The notes: generated from the letters alone by a model not told the origin. DNA of 64,000 nt from Caldilineaceae bacterium SB0661_bin_34 (GCA_009841145.1 VXMJ01000026.1:62001-126000); one strand, 5' to 3'; shown: positions 1 to 9,202, numbered from the stretch's first letter. Numbers and translations are program-made.

Positions 1-1267
1 CCCGCGTCAGGGTGTACTCCAGGGTATCGAGCTGGACATTGGTCGTGCCGTCCCGGTCGTTGGTCACCTTCACCAGATCGGCCACCTGCAGAACGATGTG
101 CTGGTCGGCATAGCGGATCAGCACATGAAAGTAGGAGTTGCGGACGGCCGATTCGTACCGTTCCTCGATTTGGAACGGGATCGGATTGATGCCGTAGGTT
201 TGGGTGGCATCGAGTTCCAGGTCGGGATCGGTGGTCGGGTCCAGAACCTGAACTTCCACATTGGCGCCGCCGGCAATGTCGTATTCGGCCAGCATGTCCG
301 CGATGCCCGAAACCACGGGAGCCAGCTGGGGATGCGTCTTGGCACTGAAGAAACCGGTGATCTTAAGCGGTTCGACCAGGCTGTCCAACAAGGTCTTCGT
401 GGTTTCCGAAAGGGAGTACTCCTGTTGTTCCGTCACGTCCACGCGCAGGAAGCGCAGGGGATGCAGCCAGATGTTTGACAGGACCAGGTTGGCGATCAGA
501 AGCGACGACAGCAGGATTTCGCGTTGTCGGACCCGATCATGGCCGCGGCTCCAGCGAATGGACTGTACCGACAGTACGTTCAGGGTCAGGAACACGCCGG
601 TCAGCGTCAGGTAGTAGACCAGGTCGCGTAGGTCCAGCACACCGCGCTGGATGCTTTGGAAGCGGCTGTCGGTGCCGATGGCACGCAGGAAATCGGCCAT
701 GGCCGGCGGTACAAACTCGGTGGCGGTGGTGCTGCCAGCGAAATAGAGGAGGCCGCCCACGACTACAGTGATGATGAGCGCAACGATCTGGTTGTCGGTG
801 CGGCTCGACGCAAACAGGCCCAGGCCGACGTAGGCCGCGCTCAGCAACAGTGTGGCCAGATAGCCGGCGGCGACCGGGCCCCAGTCGATGTTTCCCAGGT
901 TGGCCACAGTGATGGGCAGGGGGAGCGTGAGTGCGAGGGCCAGTGCCACCATGATCATCACGGACGCGAACTTGGCGACCACCAACGTGAGCGAACCCAC
1001 GGGCAGGGTCAGCAGCGTCTCGAGCGTTCCCGAACGCTGTTCCTCGCTCCACTGCCGCATGGTCAAGGCGGAGATCAGGAAGATCAGCAGAATGGGCATC
1101 CACCGGAAGAGCCCCCGCAGTTCCGCTAGGCCTCCGGCAAAGAAGGCTTCCACCCAGAAAAAGGTGTACAGCGTGAATACCAGGAACACGCCGAGGAAGA
1201 TCAGGGCCATGGGAGAGCCGAAGTAGCTCTCCAGTTCCTTGCCGACAAGCGAACGCAAATGCTTCAT
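1..1267 (-). CDS. GldF-GldG-like fused ABC permease / auxiliary protein (3' end outside window)
   Basis: My own reverse-strand reading gives an open frame from ATG at 1267 to the left edge of the window (422 codons, no stop). The N-terminal ~240 residues are an ABC-2 type permease: it starts MKHLRSLVGKELESYF, then hydrophobic helices with the typical EEQRSGTLETLLTLP loop. A last helix leads into a GldG-like region containing DVTEQQEYSLSETTKTLLDSL, the usual opening of the gliding-motility auxiliary (ABC_transp_aux) family. In Bacteroidetes GldF and GldG are separate proteins; here they are one chain. The ATPase gene lies 75 bp upstream on the same strand, so the two probably form one transporter. 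The substrate is unknown, and gliding should not be inferred because the family is widespread in non-gliders. Confidence 0.85.
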   Translation of the reverse strand, partial: MKHLRSLVGKELESYFGSPMALIFLGVFLVFTLYTFFWVEAFFAGGLAELRGLFRWMPILLIFLISALTMRQWSEEQRSGTLETLLTLPVGSLTLVVAKFASVMIMVALALALTLPLPITVANLGNIDWGPVAAGYLATLLLSAAYVGLGLFASSRTDNQIVALIITVVVGGLLYFAGSTTATEFVPPAMADFLRAIGTDSRFQSIQRGVLDLRDLVYYLTLTGVFLTLNVLSVQSIRWSRGHDRVRQREILLSSLLIANLVLSNIWLHPLRFLRVDVTEQQEYSLSETTKTLLDSLVEPLKITGFFSAKTHPQLAPVVSGIADMLAEYDIAGGANVEVQVLDPTTDPDLELDATQTYGINPIPFQIEERYESAVRNSYFHVLIRYADQHIVLQVADLVKVTNDRDGTTNVQLDTLEYTLTR

Positions 1268-1342
1268 TGCAGGAGATGGCGAAGGGTGTGGACAAAGGGT
1301 TCGAAACCGGCCCCGCCGGTCCCGACGAGGGCGTCCGGGGAC

Positions 1343-2263
1343 TCAGTTCCGGAGTGCCAGATCGTTGAAGGTGGACTCTAGACTCGCGGTTTCGCAATAC
1401 AGTTCGCGCACCGCCCAACCGGCCTTGGCGGCCGTCTGGTAGACCAGAGGGCTCACCTCCTGGGCATCGTCCGCGGTAATCCGGTAACGGGTCTGGCCAT
1501 TCGCTCCCGGCAGTCGATGCACCTCGCCGATGGCGGGATGACGCGCCAGTATCGGCTTGAGATCGGATTCGTCCCGGTCAAGGACCAGCACCACGTCCGT
1601 GGCGCCTTGCAGCTCGTCCAACCGTGCGTTGGAGCGCAGCTTGCCGTTGAGAAGGATTAGCACCCGGTCGCACAGGGCCTCCACCTCGGCCAGGATGTGG
1701 GTGGAGAAGATAATGGTCGAGTGCTCCGCCAGTGATCGAATCAGGGATCTGATCTCGATGATCTGGGTGGGATCGAGCCCCACCGACGGCTCGTCGAAGA
1801 TCAGCAAATCCGGCTTGTGCATGATCGCCTGCGCTATCCCCACCCGTTGTCGGTAGCCTTTGCTCAACGTGCCTATCTTTTGGGTCAGGCGGTCTGTCAG
1901 ACCGGTCGCTTCCGCTGCTTCGAGCACGGCATCCACATGACGGTCGCGTTCCATGCGGTGGAGGTCGGCCATCAGGAGCAGGTAGCCCTGGACCGATAAC
2001 TCTGGATACAGCGGGGCGTTCTCCGGCAGGTATCCAATGCGGGTCTGAACCGCCAGGGGATCATCCATCACGTCAATGTCGCCAATGCGGACCGTACCGG
2101 CATCGGGGTGCAGATAGCCGGTCATGATTTTGATCAGGGTGGTCTTGCCGGCACCGTTGGGACCGAGCAGGCCCACGATGTCACCCCGTTCAATCCTGAA
2201 CTCCACGGCATCCAATGCGGTGATGGCGCCGTAGGTCTTGGTCAACTGCGAAACTTGGATCAT
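1343..2263 (-). CDS. ABC transporter ATP-binding protein, GldA/CcmA-like
   Basis: Cytoplasmic ATPase of 306 residues that should power the adjacent GldF-GldG-like membrane protein. Walker A is GPNGAGKTT (residues 34-42), the signature is LSKGYRQR (133-140; LSKGY rather than LSGGQ, common in the drug/NatA subgroup) and Walker B is LLIFDEP (153-159) with catalytic Glu158. After the nucleotide-binding domain comes a ~90-residue C-terminal domain typical of ABC-2 exporter ATPases. I chose ATG 2263 because the protein then begins MIQVSQLTKTYG, as in the family; the frame is open 25 codons further upstream but that stretch is unlike the family. No strong ribosome binding site is visible. Confidence 0.93.
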   Translation of the reverse strand: MIQVSQLTKTYGAITALDAVEFRIERGDIVGLLGPNGAGKTTLIKIMTGYLHPDAGTVRIGDIDVMDDPLAVQTRIGYLPENAPLYPELSVQGYLLLMADLHRMERDRHVDAVLEAAEATGLTDRLTQKIGTLSKGYRQRVGIAQAIMHKPDLLIFDEPSVGLDPTQIIEIRSLIRSLAEHSTIIFSTHILAEVEALCDRVLILLNGKLRSNARLDELQGATDVVLVLDRDESDLKPILARHPAIGEVHRLPGANGQTRYRITADDAQEVSPLVYQTAAKAGWAVRELYCETASLESTFNDLALRN

Positions 2264-2617
2264 GGCAGGGGGCAAACTTCCCGGATAGGCTGCAAATTCC
2301 TGTGCCCGGCTTGGGTCCGGAACGTCGATTGCCGGCACGCTTCCGACGAGATGTTCGGCACAGTCACACTTGTTTGTTCACAACCTTGAATCTTACCCAA
2401 GACAGTGCGTCTGGATGTAGTTTCGCATGCAATTGTCGGTATCAAGTCATGGGAATAAGCGCCATGGAAAGATCCGACCGCGGGTCCTGGCGAACGCGCC
2501 CCCGGCGGTGGGAAGGGGATGCCCGCATGGTCTGTTACGATGAATCCCGTCCGGCACACGGGTCCGCCGGGAATGTTGGATGCGACCCGCAATACACTCC
2601 GTCCCTGAGGATATTCC
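2264..2617. other. intergenic region between divergent genes, no gene seen
   Basis: This 354 bp gap separates the ABC ATPase (-) from the dehydrogenase (+) and must hold both promoters. A TACGAT near 2536 is a possible + strand -10, but I see no convincing -35 on either strand. ORFs crossing the gap have no family character and overlap both flanking genes. Confidence 0.5.
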
Positions 2618-3652
2618 ATGGCTCAACACAAGGTTGTGGTGGATCCGGCGTTCCGCAAGATGGGAGAAATCTTCAGCGAACTTGACCGCAGACGCCTGGA
2701 GGACCTGTGCTCCATCGTGTGGGGACAGGACGAACCGATGCCGGAGTCGGAGGCCCGGGCGGCAGTGCTGGATGCCGAGGCCGTGGTCTGCTCGCAATGG
2801 CGCTATGGGGACTCCATATACCAGGCACGCAGGCTGAAGGCCATTTTCTCGGTTTCCGGGGGCTTCCAGACCGATTTCGACTACGAGTATTGCCACCAAC
2901 GCCACATCCAATACCTGTCGTGTGCGCCGGCGTTCGGTCCGCAGGTCGCGGAAATGGCACTGGGGCTGGCCATTGCGGCGGCCCGGACCATCGTAACCGC
3001 GGACCGGGATTTCCGGGCCGGAACGGAAACCTATCTCTGGGACAGCAACCAGGACACGTTCACACTCTTCGACAAACCTGTGGGCTTCATCGGCTTCGGG
3101 GGACTGGCCCAAAACCTGAGGCGGCTTCTGCAGCCGTTTCGACCGCGAATTCAGGTCTATGACCCCTGGCTGTCGGACGGTTACATCCGCAGTCAGGGCT
3201 GCACCCCGGTGTCGCTGCCGGAACTGATGTCGCAAAACCGCTTTGTGTTCGTGCTGGCGGTACCCAGTTCGGACAACTCGGCCATGATTGACCGGTCGCT
3301 GTTGGAACGGTTGGGGCCGGACGCCGTATTCCTTTTGATGAGCCGAGCCCACGTTGTGGACTTCGACGCCCTGACCGATTTGTTGCAGCAGGGCCGCTTC
3401 CGGGCCGGCATCGATGTCTTCCCGGAAGAACCGCTGGCACCCGATCACCCCATCCGCGATGTGGACAATGCCATCCTGTCCGCACACCGGGCCGGAAGCG
3501 TGCCGGAAGCCCTGTGGGACATCGGCCGCATGGTAGTGGACGATTTGGAAGCCGTCCTGAACGATCTGCCGGCTCGGCGCATGCAGCCGGCCCTTCCCCA
3601 ACTGACGGGACGGTACGCCCGCAACGCCGCCAGACGCGGCCGGCGCAAGTAG
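2618..3652 (+). CDS. D-isomer-specific 2-hydroxyacid dehydrogenase family protein
   Basis: NAD(P)-dependent cytoplasmic oxidoreductase of 344 residues. The Rossmann motif is G159-F-G161-G-L-A164, the GxGxxA variant of the family fingerprint. The catalytic Arg (MSRAHV, R243), Glu (FPEEPL, E271) and His (SAHRAG, H290) are all present with family spacing. Residues 1-120 and the C-terminus form the split substrate domain. The chain ends in an Arg/Lys-rich tail (NAARRGRRK). Substrate cannot be read from sequence: hydroxypyruvate, glyoxylate and phosphoglycerate-type acids are all possible. ATG 2618 follows TGAGGATATTCC, whose GAGGA is a good Shine-Dalgarno sequence. Confidence 0.85.
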   Translation: MAQHKVVVDPAFRKMGEIFSELDRRRLEDLCSIVWGQDEPMPESEARAAVLDAEAVVCSQWRYGDSIYQARRLKAIFSVSGGFQTDFDYEYCHQRHIQYLSCAPAFGPQVAEMALGLAIAAARTIVTADRDFRAGTETYLWDSNQDTFTLFDKPVGFIGFGGLAQNLRRLLQPFRPRIQVYDPWLSDGYIRSQGCTPVSLPELMSQNRFVFVLAVPSSDNSAMIDRSLLERLGPDAVFLLMSRAHVVDFDALTDLLQQGRFRAGIDVFPEEPLAPDHPIRDVDNAILSAHRAGSVPEALWDIGRMVVDDLEAVLNDLPARRMQPALPQLTGRYARNAARRGRRK

Positions 3653-3755
3653 CGCAGCGCACACCCAACTCGGGTTTGCGGTGGTAGGACTGCCCTTAGG
3701 GGGCTGGCAAACCATCGTTTCGCCCCGCGCAAACCCGGCAGCGTCTCTCCCCCTG

Positions 3756-5198
3756 ATGGATTTCCACAGGCTGCTGCCGTTCATCACCTGGCTGTCGACC
3801 CGCGCCTATTTCCGGCGCCTGTCCAATGAGCAGGCGTGGCTGATTGTCATCGCCTTGATGTTTCCGTCGTCGATCATGCCCATGGCGTCGTCGGTGGTGC
3901 GGGTGGCATCGCCGCTGTTTCGCGACACCTTCCAGGCATCAACCGAAAACCTGGCCTGGCTGTCGATGTCCTTCACCATCCCCTACATGGTGCTGATGCC
4001 GGTCTACAGCCGGCTCAGCGAAATGGTCGGCCGGCGCCGGTTGATCCTGGCCGGGATTGCGGTCTTCCTGGTCGGAACGTGCGTTGCCATGTTGGCGCCT
4101 CGTCTTTGGGTGCTCATGGTGGGCCAAGCCCTGCAGGGGTTCGGGTCCGCCGGCCTGATGCCGCTGGCCATGGCCTACATCGCCGCCATCTTTGAGCGGC
4201 ACGAGCGCGGCAAGGCGCTTGGCACCTGGAGTTCCGTGGGACCGGCCGTGGCCTGGATTGGCCCGTTGCTGGCCGGCATTCTCATCAGCCAGTGGGACTG
4301 GCGTGTCACCTATATCCTGCCGATGGTGACGGGTGTCCTGTCGATTATCGTGGTGGCCAGGGCCATACCGCCGGGCATGAGCAACATCCAGCCCCACATG
4401 TGGCGGCGGTTCGACTGGACCGGCGTGGGCCTGTTGGCCATTTTCATAATCTGCTTCTTCGCCTATCTGTCCAGCAGGCCCATCACCGGTATCGCGCCCT
4501 TGCAGGATTGGCGGCTGGGTTTGGCCTCCGTGGCTCCCCTGGCGATTCTTCTGTGGTGGGAACGGCGCATCGACAACCCCTTCCTGGACCTCAACCTGTA
4601 CCGCAGCAGGTTGTTTCGCCAGGCATCCTTGGGAGCGGCGCTGCGGATGGTCACGATGGGTTGCACCAGCCTGCTGGTGCCCCTGTTCCTGGTGGATATG
4701 TTCCAAGTGGACGGCGTAACGCTGGGCCTGATGTTGATGATCAATCCGGCCGCGATGTCGTTGATGGTCCGATTCGGCGGCACGGCCGCAGACCGATTCG
4801 GCAGCGGCAAGCCGTTGATGGTGGGATTCGCGCTGCAGATCGCAGTCATGCTGTCCCTCTACCAGTCGCCCTTGCCCCAGACCCTTTTGGGCCTGGGGTT
4901 CCTATTGGGAGGGCACGGTCTGGGTATGGGACTGATGCTCGCATCCCTCCACAGGATTGCACTCCTGGATGTCAACGAGTCGAACGCAACGGTGGCCGCA
5001 GGTATGTACAGCTTCGTGCGCTTCATCGGTGTGGCGATCGGCGTGGCCGTGGCCGGGGTCATTTTCCAGGGGTTCACCGACGCAGGTGTCGAGCCGGTCA
5101 TGGCCTACCGGCAAACCTTTGGCGGATTCGCGGTTGCCGCAACCGCGGGCCTTGCACTGTCATTCGTGATCAAGGATCCTGGTCCGTCACATGCCTGA
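3756..5198 (+). CDS. MFS transporter, DHA2 (EmrB/QacA-like) family
   Basis: Integral membrane protein of 480 residues with about 14 predicted helices, the size and layout of proton-driven drug:H+ antiporters of the DHA2 family. The MFS motif A between helices 2 and 3 is SRLSEMVGRRR (residues 85-95). A later loop has GGTAADRFGSGKP, the repeat of motif A in the second half. I chose ATG 3756 (MDFHRLLPF) because the 25 codons from the GTG at 3681 are not membrane-like. It lies about 100 bp after the dehydrogenase gene, same strand, possibly co-transcribed. Substrate unknown. Confidence 0.85.
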   Translation: MDFHRLLPFITWLSTRAYFRRLSNEQAWLIVIALMFPSSIMPMASSVVRVASPLFRDTFQASTENLAWLSMSFTIPYMVLMPVYSRLSEMVGRRRLILAGIAVFLVGTCVAMLAPRLWVLMVGQALQGFGSAGLMPLAMAYIAAIFERHERGKALGTWSSVGPAVAWIGPLLAGILISQWDWRVTYILPMVTGVLSIIVVARAIPPGMSNIQPHMWRRFDWTGVGLLAIFIICFFAYLSSRPITGIAPLQDWRLGLASVAPLAILLWWERRIDNPFLDLNLYRSRLFRQASLGAALRMVTMGCTSLLVPLFLVDMFQVDGVTLGLMLMINPAAMSLMVRFGGTAADRFGSGKPLMVGFALQIAVMLSLYQSPLPQTLLGLGFLLGGHGLGMGLMLASLHRIALLDVNESNATVAAGMYSFVRFIGVAIGVAVAGVIFQGFTDAGVEPVMAYRQTFGGFAVAATAGLALSFVIKDPGPSHA

Positions 5199-5230
5199 GC
5201 CGACGGGAGCAGGTCCGGAGACCATTGGAA

Positions 5231-6409
5231 TCAGGTTGCCTGCCCGGCGCAGACCAAGTCAATGAGGACTTCAGCCGTCTGGTGCACCGACGCCAGGTCC
5301 ACCCATTCCTCGGTGGTGTGCAACCCATATCCCAGGGGACCGAAGATCACGCAGTCGGATCCGGCCGCCGCCAATATCGCCGCGTCGGTCCAATAGGGTG
5401 CTCCCACGACTTCGGGTTCAACGTCCATCGCACCGGATGCCGCCGTGCACAGCCGGTCCAGCAACGTGCCGTCGGTGCGGCTTTCGAATGGTTCGCGCAC
5501 GAGATCAAGGGACAGTGACAACCGTTCGGCACCCAGGTGCCGGTTTGTCGCTTCAATCAGGGACCTGAGTTCACCGGTCACGTCAGCCAACGCCTCGCCG
5601 GGTGCGGTGCGGCGCTCCACCCTCACGGTGCATGTGGCCGGATAGATGCTGATGGCAGTGCCGCCCGCGATGGTGGAGGCATGGATCGATGGTGGGCCGG
5701 CGGCGGTTGACGACGGACGCGCGACCAGTTCGGCGGCGTGTTCGTGCAGGGCGGCCAGGAACACGCCCATGCACGAGATGGCATCGATGCCCTCCTGCCA
5801 GCGGCTCCCGTGGGCGGCACGCCCTTCGGCGGTGACGGTGTACCAGGCAAAGCCGCGGTGAGCGACCGCGATCTCCATGCCGGTCGGTTCCAGGACCAAT
5901 GTTTGCTCCGCGATCGGATCCTCGACCAGCCGCTGGGCGCCGATGCTGTCTGCCTCTTCATCCGAAACGAACGCCAGAGTCAGGTCGCCCTCAGGTCCGT
6001 GGCCGGCCTGCACCAACGCATCGGCGACGGCGAGCATCGCCGCAATGCTGCCTTTCATGTCCTGGGCTCCGCGGCCGTACACCTGACCATGCTGTTCCCA
6101 CGGCAGGAAGGGCGCCGACATGCCGTCCACTCCGACCGTGTCCATGTGGGCCAGCAACATCAGGGAAGGTTCCCCGGACCGTCGTCCGGGCATGGTGGCC
6201 ACAACATTCGGGCGGTTGGGTTGTGTGGTTTCCTGCCGGGAGGGTTCCAGGCCTATGCGGGCCAGTTCCGACATGATGAAGTTCGCCAGGTCTTCTTCCC
6301 CGGGTGCGCCCGGGGTCAGGGTCGGATTGCGCGAATCGATGGCAATCAGCCGGAACAGGGCTTCCCTGAGGAATTCCCGGTTCAGTGCCGGACGAAACCC
6401 GGAAGTCAT
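5231..6409 (-). CDS. M20 family metallopeptidase (ArgE/DapE/CPG2-like deacylase)
   Basis: Zinc-dependent amidohydrolase of 392 residues. Metal ligands and catalytic residues are in place: AHMDTVG gives H88 and D90, GRGAQDMKG gives bridging D117, and VSDEEAD gives the general-base pair E151/E152. A dimerisation (lid) domain sits in the middle. It is the last gene of a - strand operon and its neighbour is a second, distantly related M20 protein, so both may deacylate N-acyl amino acids or dipeptides. ATG 6409 is preferred; an in-frame TTG at 6448 would just abut the upstream stop. The exact substrate is not predictable. Confidence 0.88.
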   Translation of the reverse strand: MTSGFRPALNREFLREALFRLIAIDSRNPTLTPGAPGEEDLANFIMSELARIGLEPSRQETTQPNRPNVVATMPGRRSGEPSLMLLAHMDTVGVDGMSAPFLPWEQHGQVYGRGAQDMKGSIAAMLAVADALVQAGHGPEGDLTLAFVSDEEADSIGAQRLVEDPIAEQTLVLEPTGMEIAVAHRGFAWYTVTAEGRAAHGSRWQEGIDAISCMGVFLAALHEHAAELVARPSSTAAGPPSIHASTIAGGTAISIYPATCTVRVERRTAPGEALADVTGELRSLIEATNRHLGAERLSLSLDLVREPFESRTDGTLLDRLCTAASGAMDVEPEVVGAPYWTDAAILAAAGSDCVIFGPLGYGLHTTEEWVDLASVHQTAEVLIDLVCAGQAT

Positions 6410-6448
6410 GGTGGCGGCAGCGGTTGGATCAGGGACTGCAGTCCCCAA

Positions 6449-7660
6449 TCAATGGTGGCCCGTGGCCAAGCCGTCGGCTTCGCCCGTCACATAGCGCCGG
6501 GCCGTCTCCGCCAGCACGGCAACCCCCAGAGGGAACACGTCCTCATCAATGTCGAACAGGGGTGTGTGGTGGGCTCCGCCGTTCTCCACGGCCGCACCGA
6601 GCATGAACATGGATCCCGGAACCGCACGCGTCATATAGGCAAAATCCTCGGCCCCCATGCTGAACGGAGCCTCCGGGCTGGAGACGGCTTCCGGACCGGC
6701 CAGATCGGCCGCGGTGGCTTCCAGCCAATCCGTGACATCGGCATCGTTGACCATGGCCGGGTATCCCTTGTGCAGTCGAAATTCGTAGGCTCCGCCTAGG
6801 GATTCCGCGACCTTGAAGCACTGTTCGACTTCATGCCATAGCCGTTGGCGCACCTCGTCGGACAGGCTTCGAATGGTTCCCTGCAGGTACACCTCGGCCG
6901 GAATCACGTTGGAGGCCGCACCGCCCGCGATTTGTCCCAAGCTGACCACGCACTTGTCCTTGGGGCTGATGCGGCGGGAAGGAATCCCGTACAACTGAGG
7001 CAGGATGGCACTGAGCAAATACAGGGGATCCACTCCCTGATGGGGCATGGCTCCATGGCCGCCGTCGCCGCGGACCCAGGCCTCGAAACTGTCCACGGCC
7101 GCCAAGGCATCACCCCTACACACGGCGACCTCGCCTGAGGGCCGCGTCGAATTGACGTGGAGTGCGATGACATGGTCCAGCTCCGCCACTGCTTGGTCTT
7201 CGATCATGGCTGTGGCGCCGCTGGTACCCGTTTCGTCGAAACCTTCCTCGGCCGGCTGAAACAGCAGCTTGATCCGGCCCTTCCACGCATCCGGTTGGGT
7301 TGTGTAGTTCTGTTGGAGGATCTCGGCTGCTCCCAACAGCATGGCCGTGTGGGCGTCGTGGCCGCAGGCATGCATGACCCCGGGGTTGTCGGACTTGAAG
7401 GAATGTCCGACCTGCTCCTCGATCGGAAGCGCGTCCATGTCCGCCCGAATACCAATGACCGGCCCGTCGGCGGGTCCGATGGTGGCGGTCACCCCAGTCC
7501 GGCCGACTTGGGTCCGGATGTCCTGCGTGCCGATTTCGGTCAGGGCGTCGGCCACCATTGCGGCGGTCTTGAACTCCTGGAATCCCAACTCCGGATTCCG
7601 GTGAATATCCCTGCGATAGGCAACGACCTTGGACTGGATCTTCTTGGCTTCTTGCAACAT
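6449..7660 (-). CDS. M20D family amidohydrolase (hippurate hydrolase / IAA-amino acid hydrolase-like)
   Basis: Metal-dependent N-acyl-amino-acid amidohydrolase of 403 residues. The M20D fingerprint is clear: RRDIHRNPELGFQE near residues 16-29, ADMDALP, and MHACGHDAH with metal ligands C99, H101 and H104, then PAEEGFDE with the catalytic Glu pair. A C-terminal HHTPLFDID motif carries a further His ligand. ATG 7660 (MLQEAKKIQ) is chosen over an in-frame TTG at 7714 because homologues begin at this helix. It lies 57 bp after the mutarotase gene and 39 bp before the second M20 gene. Confidence 0.92.
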   Translation of the reverse strand: MLQEAKKIQSKVVAYRRDIHRNPELGFQEFKTAAMVADALTEIGTQDIRTQVGRTGVTATIGPADGPVIGIRADMDALPIEEQVGHSFKSDNPGVMHACGHDAHTAMLLGAAEILQQNYTTQPDAWKGRIKLLFQPAEEGFDETGTSGATAMIEDQAVAELDHVIALHVNSTRPSGEVAVCRGDALAAVDSFEAWVRGDGGHGAMPHQGVDPLYLLSAILPQLYGIPSRRISPKDKCVVSLGQIAGGAASNVIPAEVYLQGTIRSLSDEVRQRLWHEVEQCFKVAESLGGAYEFRLHKGYPAMVNDADVTDWLEATAADLAGPEAVSSPEAPFSMGAEDFAYMTRAVPGSMFMLGAAVENGGAHHTPLFDIDEDVFPLGVAVLAETARRYVTGEADGLATGHH

Positions 7661-7717
7661 GGCGGAATTCCCAAATGAAAGAATGGTGAAGATTCTGGCG
7701 CGCGTCGGTGGCAACGC

Positions 7718-8062
7718 CTAATGGTAGTCGGATAGGTCGAACACCTTGGACATAGCGGCCCAGTGTTCATCGGCCTGGGCTTCCGGCACCCGCGACTGGA
7801 AAGTGTCCATCAGACGCTGCCACTCGTTGTACCGCGGACTGCTGGCTTCCAGCTTGGCAAAGTCGCGGTCCGGTTCGAAGTCGTCGCGGGCCTGCATCAA
7901 CATGAACATCCGGCGTCCCAGCAGCCAAATGCGCATGTCGGTGATCCCTACCGAGCGGAGATCCCGGATCACTTCCGGCCAAACCTCGGCATGGTGGCGG
8001 ACATACTCGGCGACGGCCTGCTCATCGTCCACGAGATCGATGGTGAGCGCGAATTCCTGCAT
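7718..8062 (-). CDS. L-rhamnose/L-fucose mutarotase family protein (DUF718, RhaM-like)
   Basis: Small cytoplasmic protein of 114 residues matching the ferredoxin-like RhaM/COG3254 family. These enzymes interconvert alpha and beta anomers of 6-deoxy sugars. Recognisable features are YVRHHAEVWPEVIRDL (His and Trp of the pocket), the MRIWLLGRRMFMLM strand pair and a WQRLMDTFQ helix. It lies 17 bp downstream of a zinc alcohol dehydrogenase. A dehydrogenase next to a DUF718 mutarotase fits oxidative (non-phosphorylating) catabolism of L-fucose or L-rhamnose, but no lactonase or aldolase is in the window, so the pathway is inference. Confidence 0.88.
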   Translation of the reverse strand: MQEFALTIDLVDDEQAVAEYVRHHAEVWPEVIRDLRSVGITDMRIWLLGRRMFMLMQARDDFEPDRDFAKLEASSPRYNEWQRLMDTFQSRVPEAQADEHWAAMSKVFDLSDYH

Positions 8063-8079
8063 GGGGCTGTTCCTTGGGA

Positions 8080-9096
8080 CTACAAGTGGGCCATGGCCTT
8101 GATGACGCCGGCCTCTGGATCAAGCCAGCCGCCGAAACTGGCGGTGACGTCATCAAACGGGACTTCGTGGGTTAGCAGCGGATCGGTCACCAGGACATTC
8201 TTCTGCATGGCGGAAATCACCCGCTCGAAGTCCTGTCTGGTGGCGTTGCGGCTGCTCTTGAGCGTCACTTCGCGTCGGTGGAAATCGGGATCATGGAACG
8301 TGATGTCGGCCTGGACCAGGCTCACGAGCACGTAGGTGCCACCATGGGCCACCAGATCGAAGCCGCGTTCCATGGAACCTGGATGGCCTGTCGCGTCGAA
8401 CAGCACGTGGGCCATTTCGCCGTGCGTCAGGTCGGCCAGACGGGTCTCGAAGTCCTCGTCTACCAGGCAGACATCCGTAACTCCCTGGAAGTGTTCGGCA
8501 CAGAAGTCCAGCTTGTCCTGGGCGATGTCGGCCACAATGATCCGGGCCGGGCCGGCCATGCAGGCAAACTGCACTACCCCCAGGCCGATGGGACCGGTGC
8601 CCACAACCACAACCGTGTCTCGGCCGTGAATGGCCGCGCGTTGGACTGCGTGGGCACCGATGCACTGGTTTTCGACTAGGGCCATCTGCGACAGGCTAAG
8701 CCCGTCTGCCGGCAGCAGGAGGTCAGGAGGCAGACTCAGCGATTCCCGCATCCCGCCGTCGGTATGCACACCAAGGACCTGCATCCGGACACAACAGTTG
8801 GACCTGTCGCGTCGGCAGGCGCCGCAACTGCCGCATGCCAGATATGGCAGGACGACCCTGTGGTCCCCTGAGCTGCAACTCCTGTGGGAGCCGGGGTCCA
8901 CGACCTCGACTGCCAATTCGTGACCCAGAACGCGCGGGTAGGTGAAGAACGGTTGACGTCCGCGGTAGGCGTGCAGATCGGTCCCACAGATGCCGATGCG
9001 ACGCACCCGCACCAGTACTTCATCAGCCTTGCGTTCGGGAACCGGCACGTCTTCCTGACGCAGGCAAAATGGCTCGGTGAGTGTTATCTGCTTCAT
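8080..9096 (-). CDS. zinc-binding alcohol dehydrogenase (MDR family)
   Basis: Zinc-dependent NAD(P) dehydrogenase of 338 residues. The catalytic zinc ligands are C37 (ICGTD) and H59-E60 (LGHEL). The structural zinc site is C88-x2-C91-x2-C94-x7-C102. The Rossmann fold has VVGTGPIGLG. Closest themes are the sorbitol/threonine/L-galactonate-type dehydrogenases. It is the first gene of the operon with the mutarotase, M20D and M20 genes, suggesting a sugar or sugar-acid substrate. ATG 9096 (MKQITL) is chosen, with AGGA upstream at moderate distance; the frame continues 100 codons upstream but that part is not dehydrogenase-like. Confidence 0.9.
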   Translation of the reverse strand: MKQITLTEPFCLRQEDVPVPERKADEVLVRVRRIGICGTDLHAYRGRQPFFTYPRVLGHELAVEVVDPGSHRSCSSGDHRVVLPYLACGSCGACRRDRSNCCVRMQVLGVHTDGGMRESLSLPPDLLLPADGLSLSQMALVENQCIGAHAVQRAAIHGRDTVVVVGTGPIGLGVVQFACMAGPARIIVADIAQDKLDFCAEHFQGVTDVCLVDEDFETRLADLTHGEMAHVLFDATGHPGSMERGFDLVAHGGTYVLVSLVQADITFHDPDFHRREVTLKSSRNATRQDFERVISAMQKNVLVTDPLLTHEVPFDDVTASFGGWLDPEAGVIKAMAHL

Positions 9097-9143
9097 GCGC
9101 GAAGGAGTCCTGCGACGTAGTATGCAAGGCACGGGCAGACAAA

Positions 9144-9152
9144 ATTGTAGCA
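9144..9152 (-). promoter_or_regulatory. extended -10 promoter of the alcohol dehydrogenase operon
   Basis: The reverse strand reads TGCTACAAT, an extended -10 (TGN plus TACAAT), ending about 48 bp before ATG 9096. No clear -35 is present, as allowed for extended -10 promoters. The same TGN-TAxAAT form precedes gyrA and lepB. Confidence 0.5.
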
Positions 9153-9202
9153 ACCAAGCCCGGGTCCACCCGATGACCCGGGCGGACCCGGGGAGCAAGC
9201 TA

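Noticed and set aside
537..1418. 293-residue ORF on the - strand
   Set aside because: It overlaps the GldF-GldG-like frame, is Arg/Pro-rich and has no family features; it is a shadow frame.
2260..2619. 119-residue ORF across the 2264-2617 gap
   Set aside because: No family features, no ribosome site, and it overlaps both flanking starts.
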